Assembly: GCA_031292035.1 (NCBI GenBank)
Contig: JARLHX010000333.1
Coordinates: forward strand, 1 to 25,874
From: Negativicutes bacterium
GTDB lineage: Bacteria; Bacillota_C; Negativicutes; Sporomusales_B; JARLHX01
Length of the DNA: 25,874 nucleotides
Direction: 5' to 3'
In this document: positions 1 to 8,030 of the stretch, in pieces
How positions within the stretch are numbered: position 1 is the stretch's first letter
Layout of the letters: the number at the start of each line of letters is the position of its first letter
Made by a program: the position numbers and the translations under genes
The notes under the pieces: generated by a model
Told to the model about the DNA's origin: nothing
The model's database searches: none
What the model saw: the letters and a program-made list of their open reading frames with translations, nothing else

Positions 1-528
1 CTGCGGACCCAAATCGGTATCGTGCCCCAGGAAACCACGCTGTTTAACGGTACCGTGTATCAGAATATATTGTACGGCAAGCTTGACGCTTCCAAGGAGG
101 AGGTCATCACTGCCGCCCAAGCAGCCAACGCCCACAAGTTCATCTGCGAAATGTCAAACGGCTACGATACCCAGATCGGCGAGCGCGGCACCCAGCTGTC
201 CGGCGGTCAGCGCCAGCGTATCGCTATCGCCCGGGCGATCCTGAAGGATCCGCGGGTACTCATCCTTGATGAAGCAACCTCAGCTCTCGATACGGAAAGT
301 GAAGCGCTGGTGCAACAGGCTCTCGATAAGCTCATGGTTGACCGCACGTCCCTCGTTATCGCCCATCGCTTATCCACCGTCCAGCAGGCCGATCTGATCA
401 TCGTCATGGAAAAAGGATGCATTGTCGAACAAGGCCCCCATCTGAAATTGATGAGCGCCGGCGGCCTGTATAGCAAACTTTACAACACCCAGTTTAAAAG
501 AAAAAGAAACCAGGACGACGAAGCGTAA
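1..528 (+). CDS. ABC transporter, ATP-binding domain (3' part of gene; starts outside the window)
   Basis: The reading frame is open from base 1, so this is the C-terminal part (about 175 residues) of a larger protein. It holds the second half of an ABC nucleotide-binding domain: the Q-loop (VPQETTLF, residues 8-15 of the fragment), the signature [14 protein letters not shown] (from residue 66), Walker [13 protein letters not shown] (from 86), and the switch histidine in IAHRLSTV (H122). This order and spacing, with the tail [16 protein letters not shown], is typical of MsbA/LmrA-type exporters in which a six-helix membrane domain is fused ahead of the ATPase. The membrane domain would lie left of the window. 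Such proteins form homo- or heterodimers and export lipids, drugs or peptides. The substrate cannot be read from this part. A strong terminator follows 15 bases after the stop, so it ends its transcription unit. The ATPase assignment is firm; exporter type is inferred. Confidence 0.93.
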   Translation: MRTQIGIVPQETTLFNGTVYQNILYGKLDASKEEVITAAQAANAHKFICEMSNGYDTQIGERGTQLSGGQRQRIAIARAILKDPRVLILDEATSALDTESEALVQQALDKLMVDRTSLVIAHRLSTVQQADLIIVMEKGCIVEQGPHLKLMSAGGLYSKLYNTQFKRKRNQDDEA

Positions 529-543
529 ATAAGGTTGAGCCAC

Positions 544-580
544 AAAGGGACTGTCCCGCAGACGGAGACAGTCCCTTTTA
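544..580 (+). terminator. Rho-independent terminator after the ABC gene
   Basis: A 12-bp perfect stem (aaagggactgtc at 544-555 with gacagtcccttt at 567-578) encloses an 11-base loop and runs into TTTTA. It sits right after the ABC exporter stop and separates the host operon from the phage genes that begin at 642. Confidence 0.85.
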
Positions 581-641
581 TATTGGCCGGAAAAGAACGG
601 CCCGGTCCGCAATCAAAACCTACACAAGGGCAGGTGATACT

Positions 642-2423
642 ATGTCAAAACATGGTGAACAATTCAAGGCGGTGATGGCGCCGGCGGTCGGGATCAACCA
701 GAATGACCCGATCAACCTTATCAGCGACCAGGCCTGGTCGGACGGCAACAATGTCCACTTTGGTCCCGGCTATGTCGAAAAGGTGCGGGGGTATGTGAAG
801 TTCCTCAACCAGGCTACTCCGCGCGCACCCGGCACGGCCTACAAGCTTGGCGAGTATGTGACTCCTGACGAAGCGAATACCCATATCTACAAGTGTGCTG
901 CGGCGGGGACGACCGGCAGCGCAGCCCCAACTTGGCCGACAGACGCCGGAGAGACGGTGACCGACGGCGGCGTCACCTGGCTGGAAGTCGGGGTCAATCA
1001 GCTGAGCGGCTTCCCTATGGCCATCGACAACTATTACAAATTTAACGGCGACTCTTACCTTTTGTTTATCACGACAACTAAAATCTATAACTACAACGTG
1101 ACCGACAATACCGCTGTCGACATTACCGGCGGGACGCTGAGCGGCGTTGTCGACCAGCCTGTTTTCACCGAAAACGCCCAGAATTACTTTGTCTTTACCA
1201 ACGGCGTCGATCCGGTGAAATATTGGACAGGAACAGGCAATATCGCCGACTTGCCGGGGCTTGCCGACTGCGTTCCCTGGAACGACGGCACGCCGGTGAC
1301 TTCGGTGGTGGCGAAGTGTTTGCTGTATTTCGATCAGTTCCTGATCCTGGGCGGCACGACAGAGAACAGTGTCGCTTATCCCCAGCGGCTTCGCTGGTCG
1401 GCCGTCGGCGATATCACTAAATGGAAGAACACCAACCAGGCGACCCAGGACCTGCAGGCCGGATGGGCCGACATGACGGACGGCGTTGACTGGATCCAGG
1501 CCCTGGCGACGATAGGAAATTATATCGTGGCCTATAAGGAACGGTCGGTCCAGGTGGTGACTTATGTCGGCGGCGACGAGATCTTCGACAAGTGGCCGGC
1601 CATCGAGGGTACCGGCCTCTTGGCGCCCAAGGCTCTCATGGATCTCGGCGACGAGCATATTTTCGTCGGGCCGGACAACATTTACTCTTTCGACACCCGC
1701 GAGGTAAAAATCGCCGGTGATGATATCGCCAAACAGTTTATCAACAACCTGGACCCGGCCAGAACCAGCCTCACCACTTGCTTTTACCATGAGGAAACAC
1801 CGGAAGGCGGCTTCAGCTTTGTTTCCACGTCAAGCCCAAACGACATGCCGGATAAAGCGATCGTCTACGAGCCGGACATCAAGGCCTGGTCCTGGCGCGA
1901 CCTGCCGATGCTGTGCTTCGGCTACTATAATCTGGTCGACAATCCGGTATGGGATACCCAGGAGCAGCAGTGGGGCGACAGTGACTTCGAGTGGAACGCG
2001 TCCGCCAATCTGGCCAATGCCCCGATAAACCTCTGCAGTGATGCGCAGGGGTATATTTATAAGTTTTACGGTAATTCCTGTGACGGCGAGGATCTTTCCT
2101 GCTTCATTCAGACTAAGCTGTTTGACTTCGGCGATCCGGTACTCATGAAACGGTTGACCCGGATGCAGTTGATGCTTTCCCATGAGGAGCCAAACTACAA
2201 ACTGTCGGTGTATGTGGGAGTATCGAACGGAATGGTTGATTCACCGACGGATCTGACCTGGTACGGCCCTTATTACATGGGTCTGGACAATCCTTCGCCG
2301 CCGTGGATCGACTTTGACATCACCGCCAGATACGCGATGTTTAAATTCGGGACGCTGCACAAGGATGAGTCCTGGCGGCTGACCGGCTATATCGTTTATT
2401 ATCAGATGAGGGGGCCGATGTGA
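642..2423 (+). CDS. Phage virion protein, tail-hub / DNA-stabilisation-like
   Basis: A 593-residue protein starting at ATG 642 behind AGGTGAT. The N-terminus (INQNDPINLISDQAWSDGNN, residues 18-37) has the look of large podovirus structural proteins that resemble packaged-DNA stabilisation or tail-hub proteins: repeated beta-strand blocks, many aromatic residues, no signal peptide, no membrane segment. Residues about 60-118 (TPRAPGTAYKLGEYVTP, then YKCAAAGTTGSAAPTWP, then DGGVTWLEVG) look like the small carbohydrate-binding-type insert often spliced into phage tail proteins. It opens a run of genes with overlapping or nearly touching ends (2423, 2680, 3013, 3765, 4271), as expected for a phage late operon. 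The phage structural origin is fairly safe from context and composition. The exact role (tail hub, nozzle or stabiliser) is inferred from a remembered family resemblance and was not tested. Confidence 0.7.
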   Translation: MSKHGEQFKAVMAPAVGINQNDPINLISDQAWSDGNNVHFGPGYVEKVRGYVKFLNQATPRAPGTAYKLGEYVTPDEANTHIYKCAAAGTTGSAAPTWPTDAGETVTDGGVTWLEVGVNQLSGFPMAIDNYYKFNGDSYLLFITTTKIYNYNVTDNTAVDITGGTLSGVVDQPVFTENAQNYFVFTNGVDPVKYWTGTGNIADLPGLADCVPWNDGTPVTSVVAKCLLYFDQFLILGGTTENSVAYPQRLRWSAVGDITKWKNTNQATQDLQAGWADMTDGVDWIQALATIGNYIVAYKERSVQVVTYVGGDEIFDKWPAIEGTGLLAPKALMDLGDEHIFVGPDNIYSFDTREVKIAGDDIAKQFINNLDPARTSLTTCFYHEETPEGGFSFVSTSSPNDMPDKAIVYEPDIKAWSWRDLPMLCFGYYNLVDNPVWDTQEQQWGDSDFEWNASANLANAPINLCSDAQGYIYKFYGNSCDGEDLSCFIQTKLFDFGDPVLMKRLTRMQLMLSHEEPNYKLSVYVGVSNGMVDSPTDLTWYGPYYMGLDNPSPPWIDFDITARYAMFKFGTLHKDESWRLTGYIVYYQMRGPM

Positions 2424-2683
2424 TGACTGACCGGATCAATAAGCTTCCCCCCAGCCCGAACGTGGATGACAGTGTGTCAAAACCGCTCTGGGATTGGCTT
2501 ATTAAGATCGGAAAAACGGTGAATCAGCTGGCGGATCGTGCCGATATAGGGGCGGCCTGGAACGAAAATCACTTCACGATGGGCGATTATCATCTATGGG
2601 TCGACGGTTCGGGGCGGCTGAGAATGAAGTCCGGTCCTCCAAGCGGCGACACGGATGGAACGATAGTCGGAACACAGACATGA
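2423..2683 (+). CDS. Small phage structural-region protein, unknown function
   Basis: An 86-residue protein. The ATG at 2423 overlaps the previous stop by one base (TGATG) and has GAGGGGG eight bases upstream, so it was preferred over the GTG at 2420. The sequence is acidic to neutral, with no membrane segment. It ends with a short strand-rich part (FTMGDYHLWVDGSGRLRMK) reminiscent of short tail-attached or fibre-base proteins. No family was recognised. Translational coupling to the large virion protein upstream and to the GNAT-like protein downstream (ATGA overlap at 2680-2683) suggests it is a virion or assembly component made in step with them. Confidence 0.6.
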   Translation: MTDRINKLPPSPNVDDSVSKPLWDWLIKIGKTVNQLADRADIGAAWNENHFTMGDYHLWVDGSGRLRMKSGPPSGDTDGTIVGTQT

Positions 2684-3012
2684 AGCTGACCGAGATGATC
2701 GAAGATTACTGCCGCCGCGCTCCCACCCGGCTTACCCCCAGGCAGATAGCCCAGGTGGCCTTAAGCAATCACATCCTTGTCGATGATGATTGCTTTATTG
2801 TTTACCGCGAATTCCTTGATGAGATCCACATTCTCTACCCCTACGCGGCGAGGGGAAAAACGATGCTGCCGCTTTACCGGCAGCTGGAAGAAAAGGCGCG
2901 GAAGGCCGGCTTCCGTCGCATCGAGGTTACCACCGGCCGTCCGAAGGCGGTGCAAAGACTTTTTCCCGACGCAAAGGCTGTCGGGATCACTTTTGTAAAG
3001 GAGCTGACATAA
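2680..3012 (+). CDS. Phage protein with GNAT-like fold
   Basis: A 110-residue protein. The start at 2680 uses an ATGA overlap with the previous gene. A longer in-frame extension from 2596 would lie wholly inside that gene and is not favoured. Residues about 45-105 read like a reduced acetyltransferase core: a strand-turn ILYPYAARGKTMLPLYRQL in the acetyl-CoA loop position, a helix EEKARKAGF, the strand RRIEVTTG, and then a degenerate C-terminal strand. Short GNAT-like proteins occur among the internal virion genes of T7-like and other podoviruses, and the position just before the ejection-protein genes fits that. The canonical Q/RxxGxG/A loop is not intact (YAARGKTM), so enzymatic activity is doubtful. 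The fold assignment is an inference from pattern only. Confidence 0.6.
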   Translation: MKLTEMIEDYCRRAPTRLTPRQIAQVALSNHILVDDDCFIVYREFLDEIHILYPYAARGKTMLPLYRQLEEKARKAGFRRIEVTTGRPKAVQRLFPDAKAVGITFVKELT

Positions 3013-3753
3013 ATGGGCGGATCCTCCACCAAGACCGAGACCTCCGAGTCCTTTAGCGGCGAGAGGAACAACGAATTCAACGATCTGTACGACTACCTGC
3101 TTGGCCGGGTCAACAACCCGCAAGCCTACGCCGGTAGCCTCGCCACCCCGACCAACGCGGCAACGGCGCAGGGCATAACCGGATTGACAGACGCGGCCAA
3201 TAACCCTGCGCTGCAGGCCTTTGCCAGCGGGCAGTACATCGATCCGGCAACCAATAAATACCTGCAAAGTGAAATCGACGCCATCAAACAAAATTCTCTG
3301 GATCAGTACGGCCAAGCTGCCCAGGGGATTGACAGCCGTTTTGCCAACCGGGGGTTCTACGATGGATCAAGTCATGTCAGTGCCCTGCAGAATGCAGCCA
3401 ACCAGTCCAATCAGAACGTTGCCAATACCGTGGCCGGCCTGGAAAATACCGCTTATCAACAGGGCGTCGGCAACATGTTGAGCGCTCAGAACGCGCTGGA
3501 GGGCGCGAACAGCGCCCTTGCCAGCGCCGGCAATACCCAGTGGAACCAGGAGAATCAGAATTTGTCGCAGCAGTACCAGGCCTGGAAGGATCAGATGGGG
3601 CTGACTGATCAGGATATTTCCGAACTGCTCCAGTATTTCAACATCGGCAAAAACCCGACCCAGACCACCACCACCGACAGCGATAACGGCATCGGCGGCA
3701 TCCTTGGCTCGCTGGCCGGCGGCTGGGCATCCACTTTGGGTAAAAAGGGATAG
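3013..3753 (+). CDS. Phage ejection / internal virion-like protein (N/Q/A-rich)
   Basis: A 246-residue protein beginning directly after the previous stop, with AAGGAG at 2998-3002. It is very rich in Asn, Gln, Ala, Ser and Gly. Helical stretches are built from repeats such as NAANQSNQNVANTV, and the C-terminus is glycine-rich (GIGGILGSLAGGW) and could insert in a membrane. This composition is common in phage DNA-ejection (pilot) proteins and internal virion proteins, which leave the particle and line a path for DNA through the cell envelope. The sequence FANRGFYDGSSHVSAL near residue 115 is a motif often seen in such proteins of tailed phages. There is no cysteine. The assignment rests on composition plus position in the operon. 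Confidence 0.65.
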   Translation: MGGSSTKTETSESFSGERNNEFNDLYDYLLGRVNNPQAYAGSLATPTNAATAQGITGLTDAANNPALQAFASGQYIDPATNKYLQSEIDAIKQNSLDQYGQAAQGIDSRFANRGFYDGSSHVSALQNAANQSNQNVANTVAGLENTAYQQGVGNMLSAQNALEGANSALASAGNTQWNQENQNLSQQYQAWKDQMGLTDQDISELLQYFNIGKNPTQTTTTDSDNGIGGILGSLAGGWASTLGKKG

Positions 3754-3764
3754 GAGGCGATATT

Positions 3765-4256
3765 ATGAAGTTTTCCGACGCTTTTATCCAGGCGTATTTA
3801 GAGGGATTGCGGCATCCGCGGCAGCAACAGGAGCGGCAGACGCAAGCTCAGCAGGGGCAGCCGCAGCCGCAGCAACAGCCACCGAAGCAAAGTAGTGATA
3901 TGGATGACATCGTTGTGCCTTCTGTCGATTATGAGTCGTTCGGACCAGGCGGCGGGACCGAAAGCAGCTTATACGGACAAGGCGGACAGTACAACCCGGA
4001 CAGTCGGGATTCCGGATACACAGAGGACCCGGAATCCGATTTGAGCCTGGCGAGCCTGCTGCCGGCCTCGGTGACGGGGATACAGCCCGGCGGCACCGGA
4101 CCGGGCGGTATCGACTACGACGGCTTTGTCGGCATGTTTCATAACACCGTCGACCACCTGATGCAGCTGGGGGCCGGACGCGGTCAGGCCCTGCAGCAAG
4201 CCAAAACGGCGGCCTTGCGCAAAGGCATTGACCGCCGCTGGATCGACTCGCTGTAA
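3765..4256 (+). CDS. Phage protein with Gln/Pro-rich linker, probable virion component
   Basis: A 163-residue protein starting at ATG 3765 behind TAGGAGG. Residues 1-18 form a short amphipathic helix (MKFSDAFIQAYLEGLRH). Next comes a low-complexity Gln/Pro segment (about residues 20-43), an acidic disordered Ser/Gly/Tyr segment, and a C-terminal helical part (residues 115-163, with HNTVDHLMQLGAGRGQALQQ) ending in basic residues. No known domain was recognised. Its place between two ejection-type genes with tight spacing (11 and 14 bases) suggests a scaffold or linker role in the virion interior. The Gln-coding run is locally repetitive in DNA but in frame. Confidence 0.55.
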   Translation: MKFSDAFIQAYLEGLRHPRQQQERQTQAQQGQPQPQQQPPKQSSDMDDIVVPSVDYESFGPGGGTESSLYGQGGQYNPDSRDSGYTEDPESDLSLASLLPASVTGIQPGGTGPGGIDYDGFVGMFHNTVDHLMQLGAGRGQALQQAKTAALRKGIDRRWIDSL

Positions 4257-4270
4257 GGAGATGAACGAAA

Positions 4271-5197
4271 TTGTTGACACTGTTTGACCTGCCGGACGCC
4301 CAGGCACCCGCCTGGAAGCCGGAGGATAACGGCCTGCCGACCGGGGAAGAGGCCGCCGACGATTATGGTGCGCTACGGGACTATTTCCAGGGAGCACTGC
4401 AGGGCAGAGATGAGATCGACCACCAGAACACGATTATCGACGCGCTGATCGCCAAAAATTCCGACGGGGCGCCGATGACCGACGAGCAAGGCTACGTGGT
4501 CTTTAAGCCCGGGGTACCCGATGGGGATTATGCCAACCAGCTGGCGCAGCGGAACAAAGCCGTCCAGACATTGAATAAAGAGACAAGCCTGGCGGCGCAG
4601 GCAGAGGCAACTCCTTCGACTGACCGGGAAGACGCTACAATGATGGCGGGGCCAGGACCGGGCCCGGGTAAAGTCGGAACCGGCCCGCAAGGGTCCACCA
4701 GTAAGCTTTATGCGATGGCTGGGATGTCAGACTCTCAGCCTTTTGCGTCAGAGCCTGAGAATCCGTTTGCAGCCGACGATCCGTTCAGCATATGGCGACG
4801 GGTGTTTACCGGGCAGGATAACCCTGAAGTGGCCAATACCCAGTGGGCAGATATCATGAACAAGAAAGTATTGCCTGGCCTTGCTTCCTGGGGGAAAGCC
4901 ACTACAAAGATTTTAGGCCCGGCAGGAGCACCGTTCGCTTTTGGCTTGGAAGTTGAAAAAAATATGTTTAAAAACTATGATAATCCGCAATACGGTCTAA
5001 TTCAAGGAATTGTGGATGCTGCTAAGACCGAAGGATTTGAACTGGGCGCTGATTACTCCGCTAAGGGAATTAGTACAGCTTTGGCCAAAGCATTTAAACT
5101 GTCAGAACCTGTGCGGACTGGGTTGGAGAATAGCTTGTCTCAATCGTTGACGACCGTTGGAGAAGAGGCGATTGAGAAAGGTAAGCAGGAAAAGTAA
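4271..5197 (+). CDS. Phage ejection-type protein with toxin-like C-terminal region
   Basis: A 308-residue protein. It starts at TTG 4271 (or TTG 4274) because a stop lies three codons upstream in frame, and AAGGAG at 4255-4260 is well placed. Residues 1-120 are helical and charged and resemble the other virion proteins here. Residues about 125-140 are a Gly/Pro linker (GPGPGPGKVGTGPQG). The C-terminal 150 residues differ in style and base composition: IWRRVFTGQDNPEVANTQWA, then GPAGAPFAFGLEVEKNMFKN, then small-residue helices ending in KGKQEK. A GPAGAP..GLEVE segment followed by alternating Ala/Gly helices recalls pre-toxin regions of polymorphic toxins. No catalytic motif is recognised. The 3' third is clearly more AT-rich than the 5' part, and the next gene is an unrelated AT-rich membrane protein. 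The toxin reading is a hypothesis. Confidence 0.6.
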   Translation: MLTLFDLPDAQAPAWKPEDNGLPTGEEAADDYGALRDYFQGALQGRDEIDHQNTIIDALIAKNSDGAPMTDEQGYVVFKPGVPDGDYANQLAQRNKAVQTLNKETSLAAQAEATPSTDREDATMMAGPGPGPGKVGTGPQGSTSKLYAMAGMSDSQPFASEPENPFAADDPFSIWRRVFTGQDNPEVANTQWADIMNKKVLPGLASWGKATTKILGPAGAPFAFGLEVEKNMFKNYDNPQYGLIQGIVDAAKTEGFELGADYSAKGISTALAKAFKLSEPVRTGLENSLSQSLTTVGEEAIEKGKQEK

Positions 5198-5345
5198 GTG
5201 AGAATGAAGGTAATTATGACAAAGCAATTTTGGTGAAATTACCATAAAAAGGAAGGAAGTGGAGGGTCAATGCAGAATATGTTAAAAAATGCATTAATTT
5301 AACAGGATTGCTAAATTAATGATTTTTACTGAAAGGTGGTGCCGT

Positions 5346-6131
5346 ATGTACCGAACCTTGATAGATATTGTTTTGTTGATTTTATTCATTCAAATTGGGC
5401 AGATTGGTTTTCTGGGATATTTATTTTTCTGCGAAATTTTTGACGCTGTCATGCGGTACCGCTGCGCAGGTGAAATCACCCCGCAAGGAGTGAAACGAAA
5501 GGCGTCTTCTAGTGGCATACTTTTTAAGGAGATAACGGAAATAAAGGGCGGCTATGAACGAAGTTTGTTTTTGTCTGATACCATAATTGTAGATGTGTCC
5601 TCTCCTGAATATCTGATAGAGATATGTTTTGATGATAAAGATATTACCAAGCTTGCAAAAACTGGTTTGAACAATTGGTCCGTATCAACAATGTGGGATA
5701 TGGACACGCCGTTGCTTACAATTACCCAAGGATCATCAAGTGAGACGATAAGTATTTCCTACAATGAAATCGGAAGATATGCCCTATCTCCGTATTTACT
5801 CAGTTTATTGGGTTTCCCGGTCTTCGCCCTTGCCATATTCGGTTTATTCTTGGGGTTATATGGTGCGTTGGTTTTCTTGGGGATGATAGCGTTGTTTGCT
5901 GCGGTGTGTTTCGTTCCGGCCTTCTATCATAAAGTGCTCGTTCGGCTTGATGGCAAGGGAGTGTTGATCAAGGATGACATCAGCGAACGGTTCTTGCCCT
6001 TTTCAGAAGTGGCAACGGTGGATAAGGGATTCTTCCGTATCAGGGTCACGACTAAAAACGGCGAAGTGTTCTGTTTTCCCAAGGCCTGCTACTTGTTGGC
6101 GGAGTTGATAAAGGAGTTTACGAAAGACTGA
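5346..6131 (+). CDS. Membrane protein with PH-like soluble parts, possible immunity or moron gene
   Basis: A 261-residue protein. ATG 5346 has AAAGGTGG seven bases upstream, so it is preferred over the ATG at 5319, which lacks a binding site. Layout: one N-terminal membrane helix (IDIVLLILFIQIGQIGFLG), a strand-rich soluble part (about residues 35-140), a membrane hairpin of two helices (LLSLLGFPVFALAIFGLFLG and ALVFLGMIALFAAVCFVPAF), then a second strand-rich part (about 200-261) with alternating hydrophobics (RFLPFSEVATVDKGFFRIRV). The strand-rich parts look like bacterial PH-domain modules around a membrane hairpin, as in small bPH membrane proteins. The gene is AT-rich compared with both flanks, has its own terminator, and interrupts the phage late operon. 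It fits a lysogeny-expressed moron or an immunity partner of the preceding protein. Function is not known. Confidence 0.7.
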   Translation: MYRTLIDIVLLILFIQIGQIGFLGYLFFCEIFDAVMRYRCAGEITPQGVKRKASSSGILFKEITEIKGGYERSLFLSDTIIVDVSSPEYLIEICFDDKDITKLAKTGLNNWSVSTMWDMDTPLLTITQGSSSETISISYNEIGRYALSPYLLSLLGFPVFALAIFGLFLGLYGALVFLGMIALFAAVCFVPAFYHKVLVRLDGKGVLIKDDISERFLPFSEVATVDKGFFRIRVTTKNGEVFCFPKACYLLAELIKEFTKD

Positions 6132-6179
6132 CGGGAATATTTTATGAATGATGGCTAGTATACAAGGCGGTTGCTTGGG

Positions 6180-6204
6180 CCGGGTCGGATGACCCGGTTT
6201 TTTT
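6180..6204 (+). terminator. Rho-independent terminator
   Basis: The stem ccgggtc (6180-6186) pairs with gacccgg (6191-6197) around a GGAT loop and is followed by seven T. It closes the AT-rich insert and lies just before the lysis cassette. Confidence 0.85.
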
Positions 6205-6229
6205 ATTTGTCGATAAAGGAGTGACGACC

Positions 6230-6583
6230 GTGAGTGAAAGCGAGATTCTCAAGATGGTCAACGAAAGGCTGGGGGCCCTTACCGAGCAGATGGGGGTCGT
6301 TGCCCAGCAGGTCAATCAACTGGTAGGCAAACAGGACATGCGGGATATCCTCTGCCAGAAGCACGGCGAGGCACTGGAAGTGGTCAACGCGCTTCTGTTC
6401 GGACGGGACAAGGAAGGCAACCCCGGACTGGTGGCCGACTTCGCGGTGGTCAAGAAGGAGTCGGGCGAGACGAGCAGATTCGTCAATTCGGTGAAAAACG
6501 CCGTCATATTCGGCTCGGTGAGCTGGCTGGCCTGGGCTGTACTCGGTCATATCTTCCCGCAGACCGCAAGGCTCGGCGGCTGA
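6230..6583 (+). CDS. XhlA-like phage protein (coiled coil plus C-terminal membrane helix)
   Basis: A 117-residue protein. GTG 6230 is chosen because AAAGGAG at 6215-6221 is eight bases ahead; the in-frame GTG at 6221 lies inside that site. The N-terminal half is a helical, coiled-coil-like stretch (MVNERLGALTEQMGVVAQQV). The C-terminus carries one membrane helix (VIFGSVSWLAWAVLGHIF) and a short tail. This order (cytoplasmic coiled coil, single C-terminal helix, about 90-120 residues) is that of XhlA/hemolysin-type lysis accessory proteins, which act with a holin at the inner membrane. It is the first gene of the lysis cassette, two bases ahead of the holin-like gene. Family membership is inferred from architecture. 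Confidence 0.65.
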   Translation: MSESEILKMVNERLGALTEQMGVVAQQVNQLVGKQDMRDILCQKHGEALEVVNALLFGRDKEGNPGLVADFAVVKKESGETSRFVNSVKNAVIFGSVSWLAWAVLGHIFPQTARLGG

Positions 6584-6584
6584 T

Positions 6585-6860
6585 ATGAGATTAGTGGGCA
6601 AATGGTTCTGCTATCTCGAAAAGCACTGGGTCGGGATCACCTTTACCTGGTCGTTCGTCTTCGCCGGATCGGCCCTGTACGGCTACTGGTCCGAGGGGCT
6701 GATCACAGGCAAGTGGGACATCATGGCGATGTGGGCCGGGATAACGGCTCTCTTCACCGCTGCCAGCGCCGCCTACGGCAAGTGGTGGACGATATCCAAG
6801 TACAATACGCCACCGGGACAGCCGGCGCAGATGGGAGATGATTGTGATGACCCCGGATGA
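6585..6860 (+). CDS. Holin-like small membrane protein
   Basis: A 91-residue protein with two membrane helices (about residues 14-36, VGITFTWSFVFAGSALYGYW, and 45-66, IMAMWAGITALFTAASAAYG) and a polar, charged C-terminal tail (MGDDCDDPG). Size, two helices and a hydrophilic tail match phage holins that permeabilise the inner membrane at lysis time. The start ATG 6585 lies two bases after the previous stop with a weak binding site, so translation is probably coupled. Its 3' end overlaps the start of the endolysin gene, the usual holin-endolysin arrangement. The holin call rests on architecture and context. Confidence 0.7.
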   Translation: MRLVGKWFCYLEKHWVGITFTWSFVFAGSALYGYWSEGLITGKWDIMAMWAGITALFTAASAAYGKWWTISKYNTPPGQPAQMGDDCDDPG

Positions 6861-7290
6861 TTTTCTCGCCTGGATAACGCCGTCCGCAAAAAGGATGTGC
6901 GCCGCCTATGACCTTCCGTATCAGGTCTGCGTGGCCCAGGGTGCCATCGAGAGTGAGTGGGGCGAGTACGGCATAGGCAAAGGCGGCAACAACATCTTTG
7001 GCCGTAAATGGGGCGGCAATGGTTCCTATGTGACCAAGCTGACCGAGGAGGTAGTTGGCGGCGAAACTGTGCAAGTCTACGCCAGATTTCAGGAATACGA
7101 CTCTATTGATGATGCGATCGAAGACTGGTGTTATCTCATCACCGAGGAACCGTGCTATGCTTCGTGCCTGGCGGTTCGTAACGACATTGAGCAGTTCGTC
7201 CGAACGCTCGCCCCGATTTATGCGACTGACCCGGAATACGCCGACAAAATACTTGAAACGATAGGAGCGTGTTTTTCTGATGAAACGTAA
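6847..7290 (+). CDS. Phage endolysin, GH73-type glucosaminidase
   Basis: A 147-residue protein. ATG 6847 is favoured over ATG 6838 because GGGAG (6833-6837) abuts the latter and is nine bases from the former. The sequence MTPDDFLAWITPSAKRMCAA followed by VCVAQGAIESEWGEYG, GGNNIFGRKW and FQEYDSIDDAIEDW is the pattern of FlgJ-type N-acetylglucosaminidases (GH73). The catalytic glutamate is expected at E35 in AIESEWG, and the F..Y.S...AI..W motif is near residue 85. It would cut the glycan strands of peptidoglycan at lysis. There is no signal peptide, consistent with release through the holin encoded just upstream. It overlaps the holin-like gene by 14 bases and the protease gene by 11. The GH73 call is confident. 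Confidence 0.88.
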   Translation: MTPDDFLAWITPSAKRMCAAYDLPYQVCVAQGAIESEWGEYGIGKGGNNIFGRKWGGNGSYVTKLTEEVVGGETVQVYARFQEYDSIDDAIEDWCYLITEEPCYASCLAVRNDIEQFVRTLAPIYATDPEYADKILETIGACFSDET

Positions 7291-8026
7291 ATATCTGTGC
7301 AAACCGACGCCGATCCGGCTGACTGACCCGATCTTCCATTCCTGCTGCTTTGAGCGCGCCGCGCATCTTCCGGCCAAGGTTGACCTGCGGTCCGGCTGTT
7401 CGCCGGTAGTCGATCAGGGCGAACTGGGCAGCTGCACCGCCAATGCCATCGCCAGCGGCCTGCGGGAATTTCTCCTGCTTAAGGAAGGACAACCTCTGAC
7501 AAGCCTGTCGAGGTTGTTTTTATATTACAAGGAGCGGGAACTGGAGGGAACGACCGGGGAAGATTCCGGCGCGATGATCGGCGACGGCATGAGGATTCTA
7601 AAAGAAGTCGGCGTATGCCCGGAAGCCGATTGGCCCTATGATATTTCGACCTTCGCCAATCCGCCGACAGCCAGAGACATCGCCGACGCCGCGGCCTTCA
7701 AAATTGATTCATACCACCGGATTCCGTCCTTGATCATGCTGAAGGCTGCCCTGGCGGAAGGTCTCATTGTGCCGACCGGGATCACGGTATACCAATCCTT
7801 TGCGTCGGAAAAAGTCGCCGGTACTGGCAGGATTCCCATGCCGAAGCGTCGCGAGGAAATCCTCGGCGGTCATGCCGTCGACACTGTCGGCTATGACTGT
7901 ACCGGCAAGAAAACAAAATACCTGCTGCGCAATAGTTGGGGTAAAGGCTGGGGACAGGACGGCTACTTCGAGATGGATGAGGCTGTGTTCAAAAAACTGG
8001 TGACCGATATGTGGACAGGGAAGTGA
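7280..8026 (+). CDS. Papain-like cysteine peptidase (C1 family) in the lysis cassette
   Basis: A 248-residue protein overlapping the endolysin gene by 11 bases, with AGGAG at 7263-7267. All C1 family landmarks are present: the oxyanion glutamine Q46 and catalytic cysteine C52 in DQGELGSCTA, catalytic histidine H198 in GGHAVDTVGYD, and asparagine N218 in LLRNSWGKGWGQDGYF. PAKVDLRSGCSPV before the active site is the usual start of the mature papain fold. There is no signal peptide and no long inhibitory pro-region, so the enzyme is probably made active or acts after export through lysis holes. A protease here may cut peptide crosslinks, envelope proteins or surface layers. C1 peptidases are known in some Firmicutes and phages, but the placement directly after an endolysin is unusual. 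Fold and active site are firm; the target is unknown. Confidence 0.9.
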   Translation: MKRKYLCKPTPIRLTDPIFHSCCFERAAHLPAKVDLRSGCSPVVDQGELGSCTANAIASGLREFLLLKEGQPLTSLSRLFLYYKERELEGTTGEDSGAMIGDGMRILKEVGVCPEADWPYDISTFANPPTARDIADAAAFKIDSYHRIPSLIMLKAALAEGLIVPTGITVYQSFASEKVAGTGRIPMPKRREEILGGHAVDTVGYDCTGKKTKYLLRNSWGKGWGQDGYFEMDEAVFKKLVTDMWTGK

Positions 8027-8030
8027 GCAT

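Noticed and set aside
5270..5302. Ten-codon leader peptide (MQNMLKNALI) with GGAGGG ahead of the phage membrane gene
   Set aside because: The binding site is good, but the peptide has no regulatory codon run and no attenuator hairpin follows; it could be chance or a vestigial gene start.
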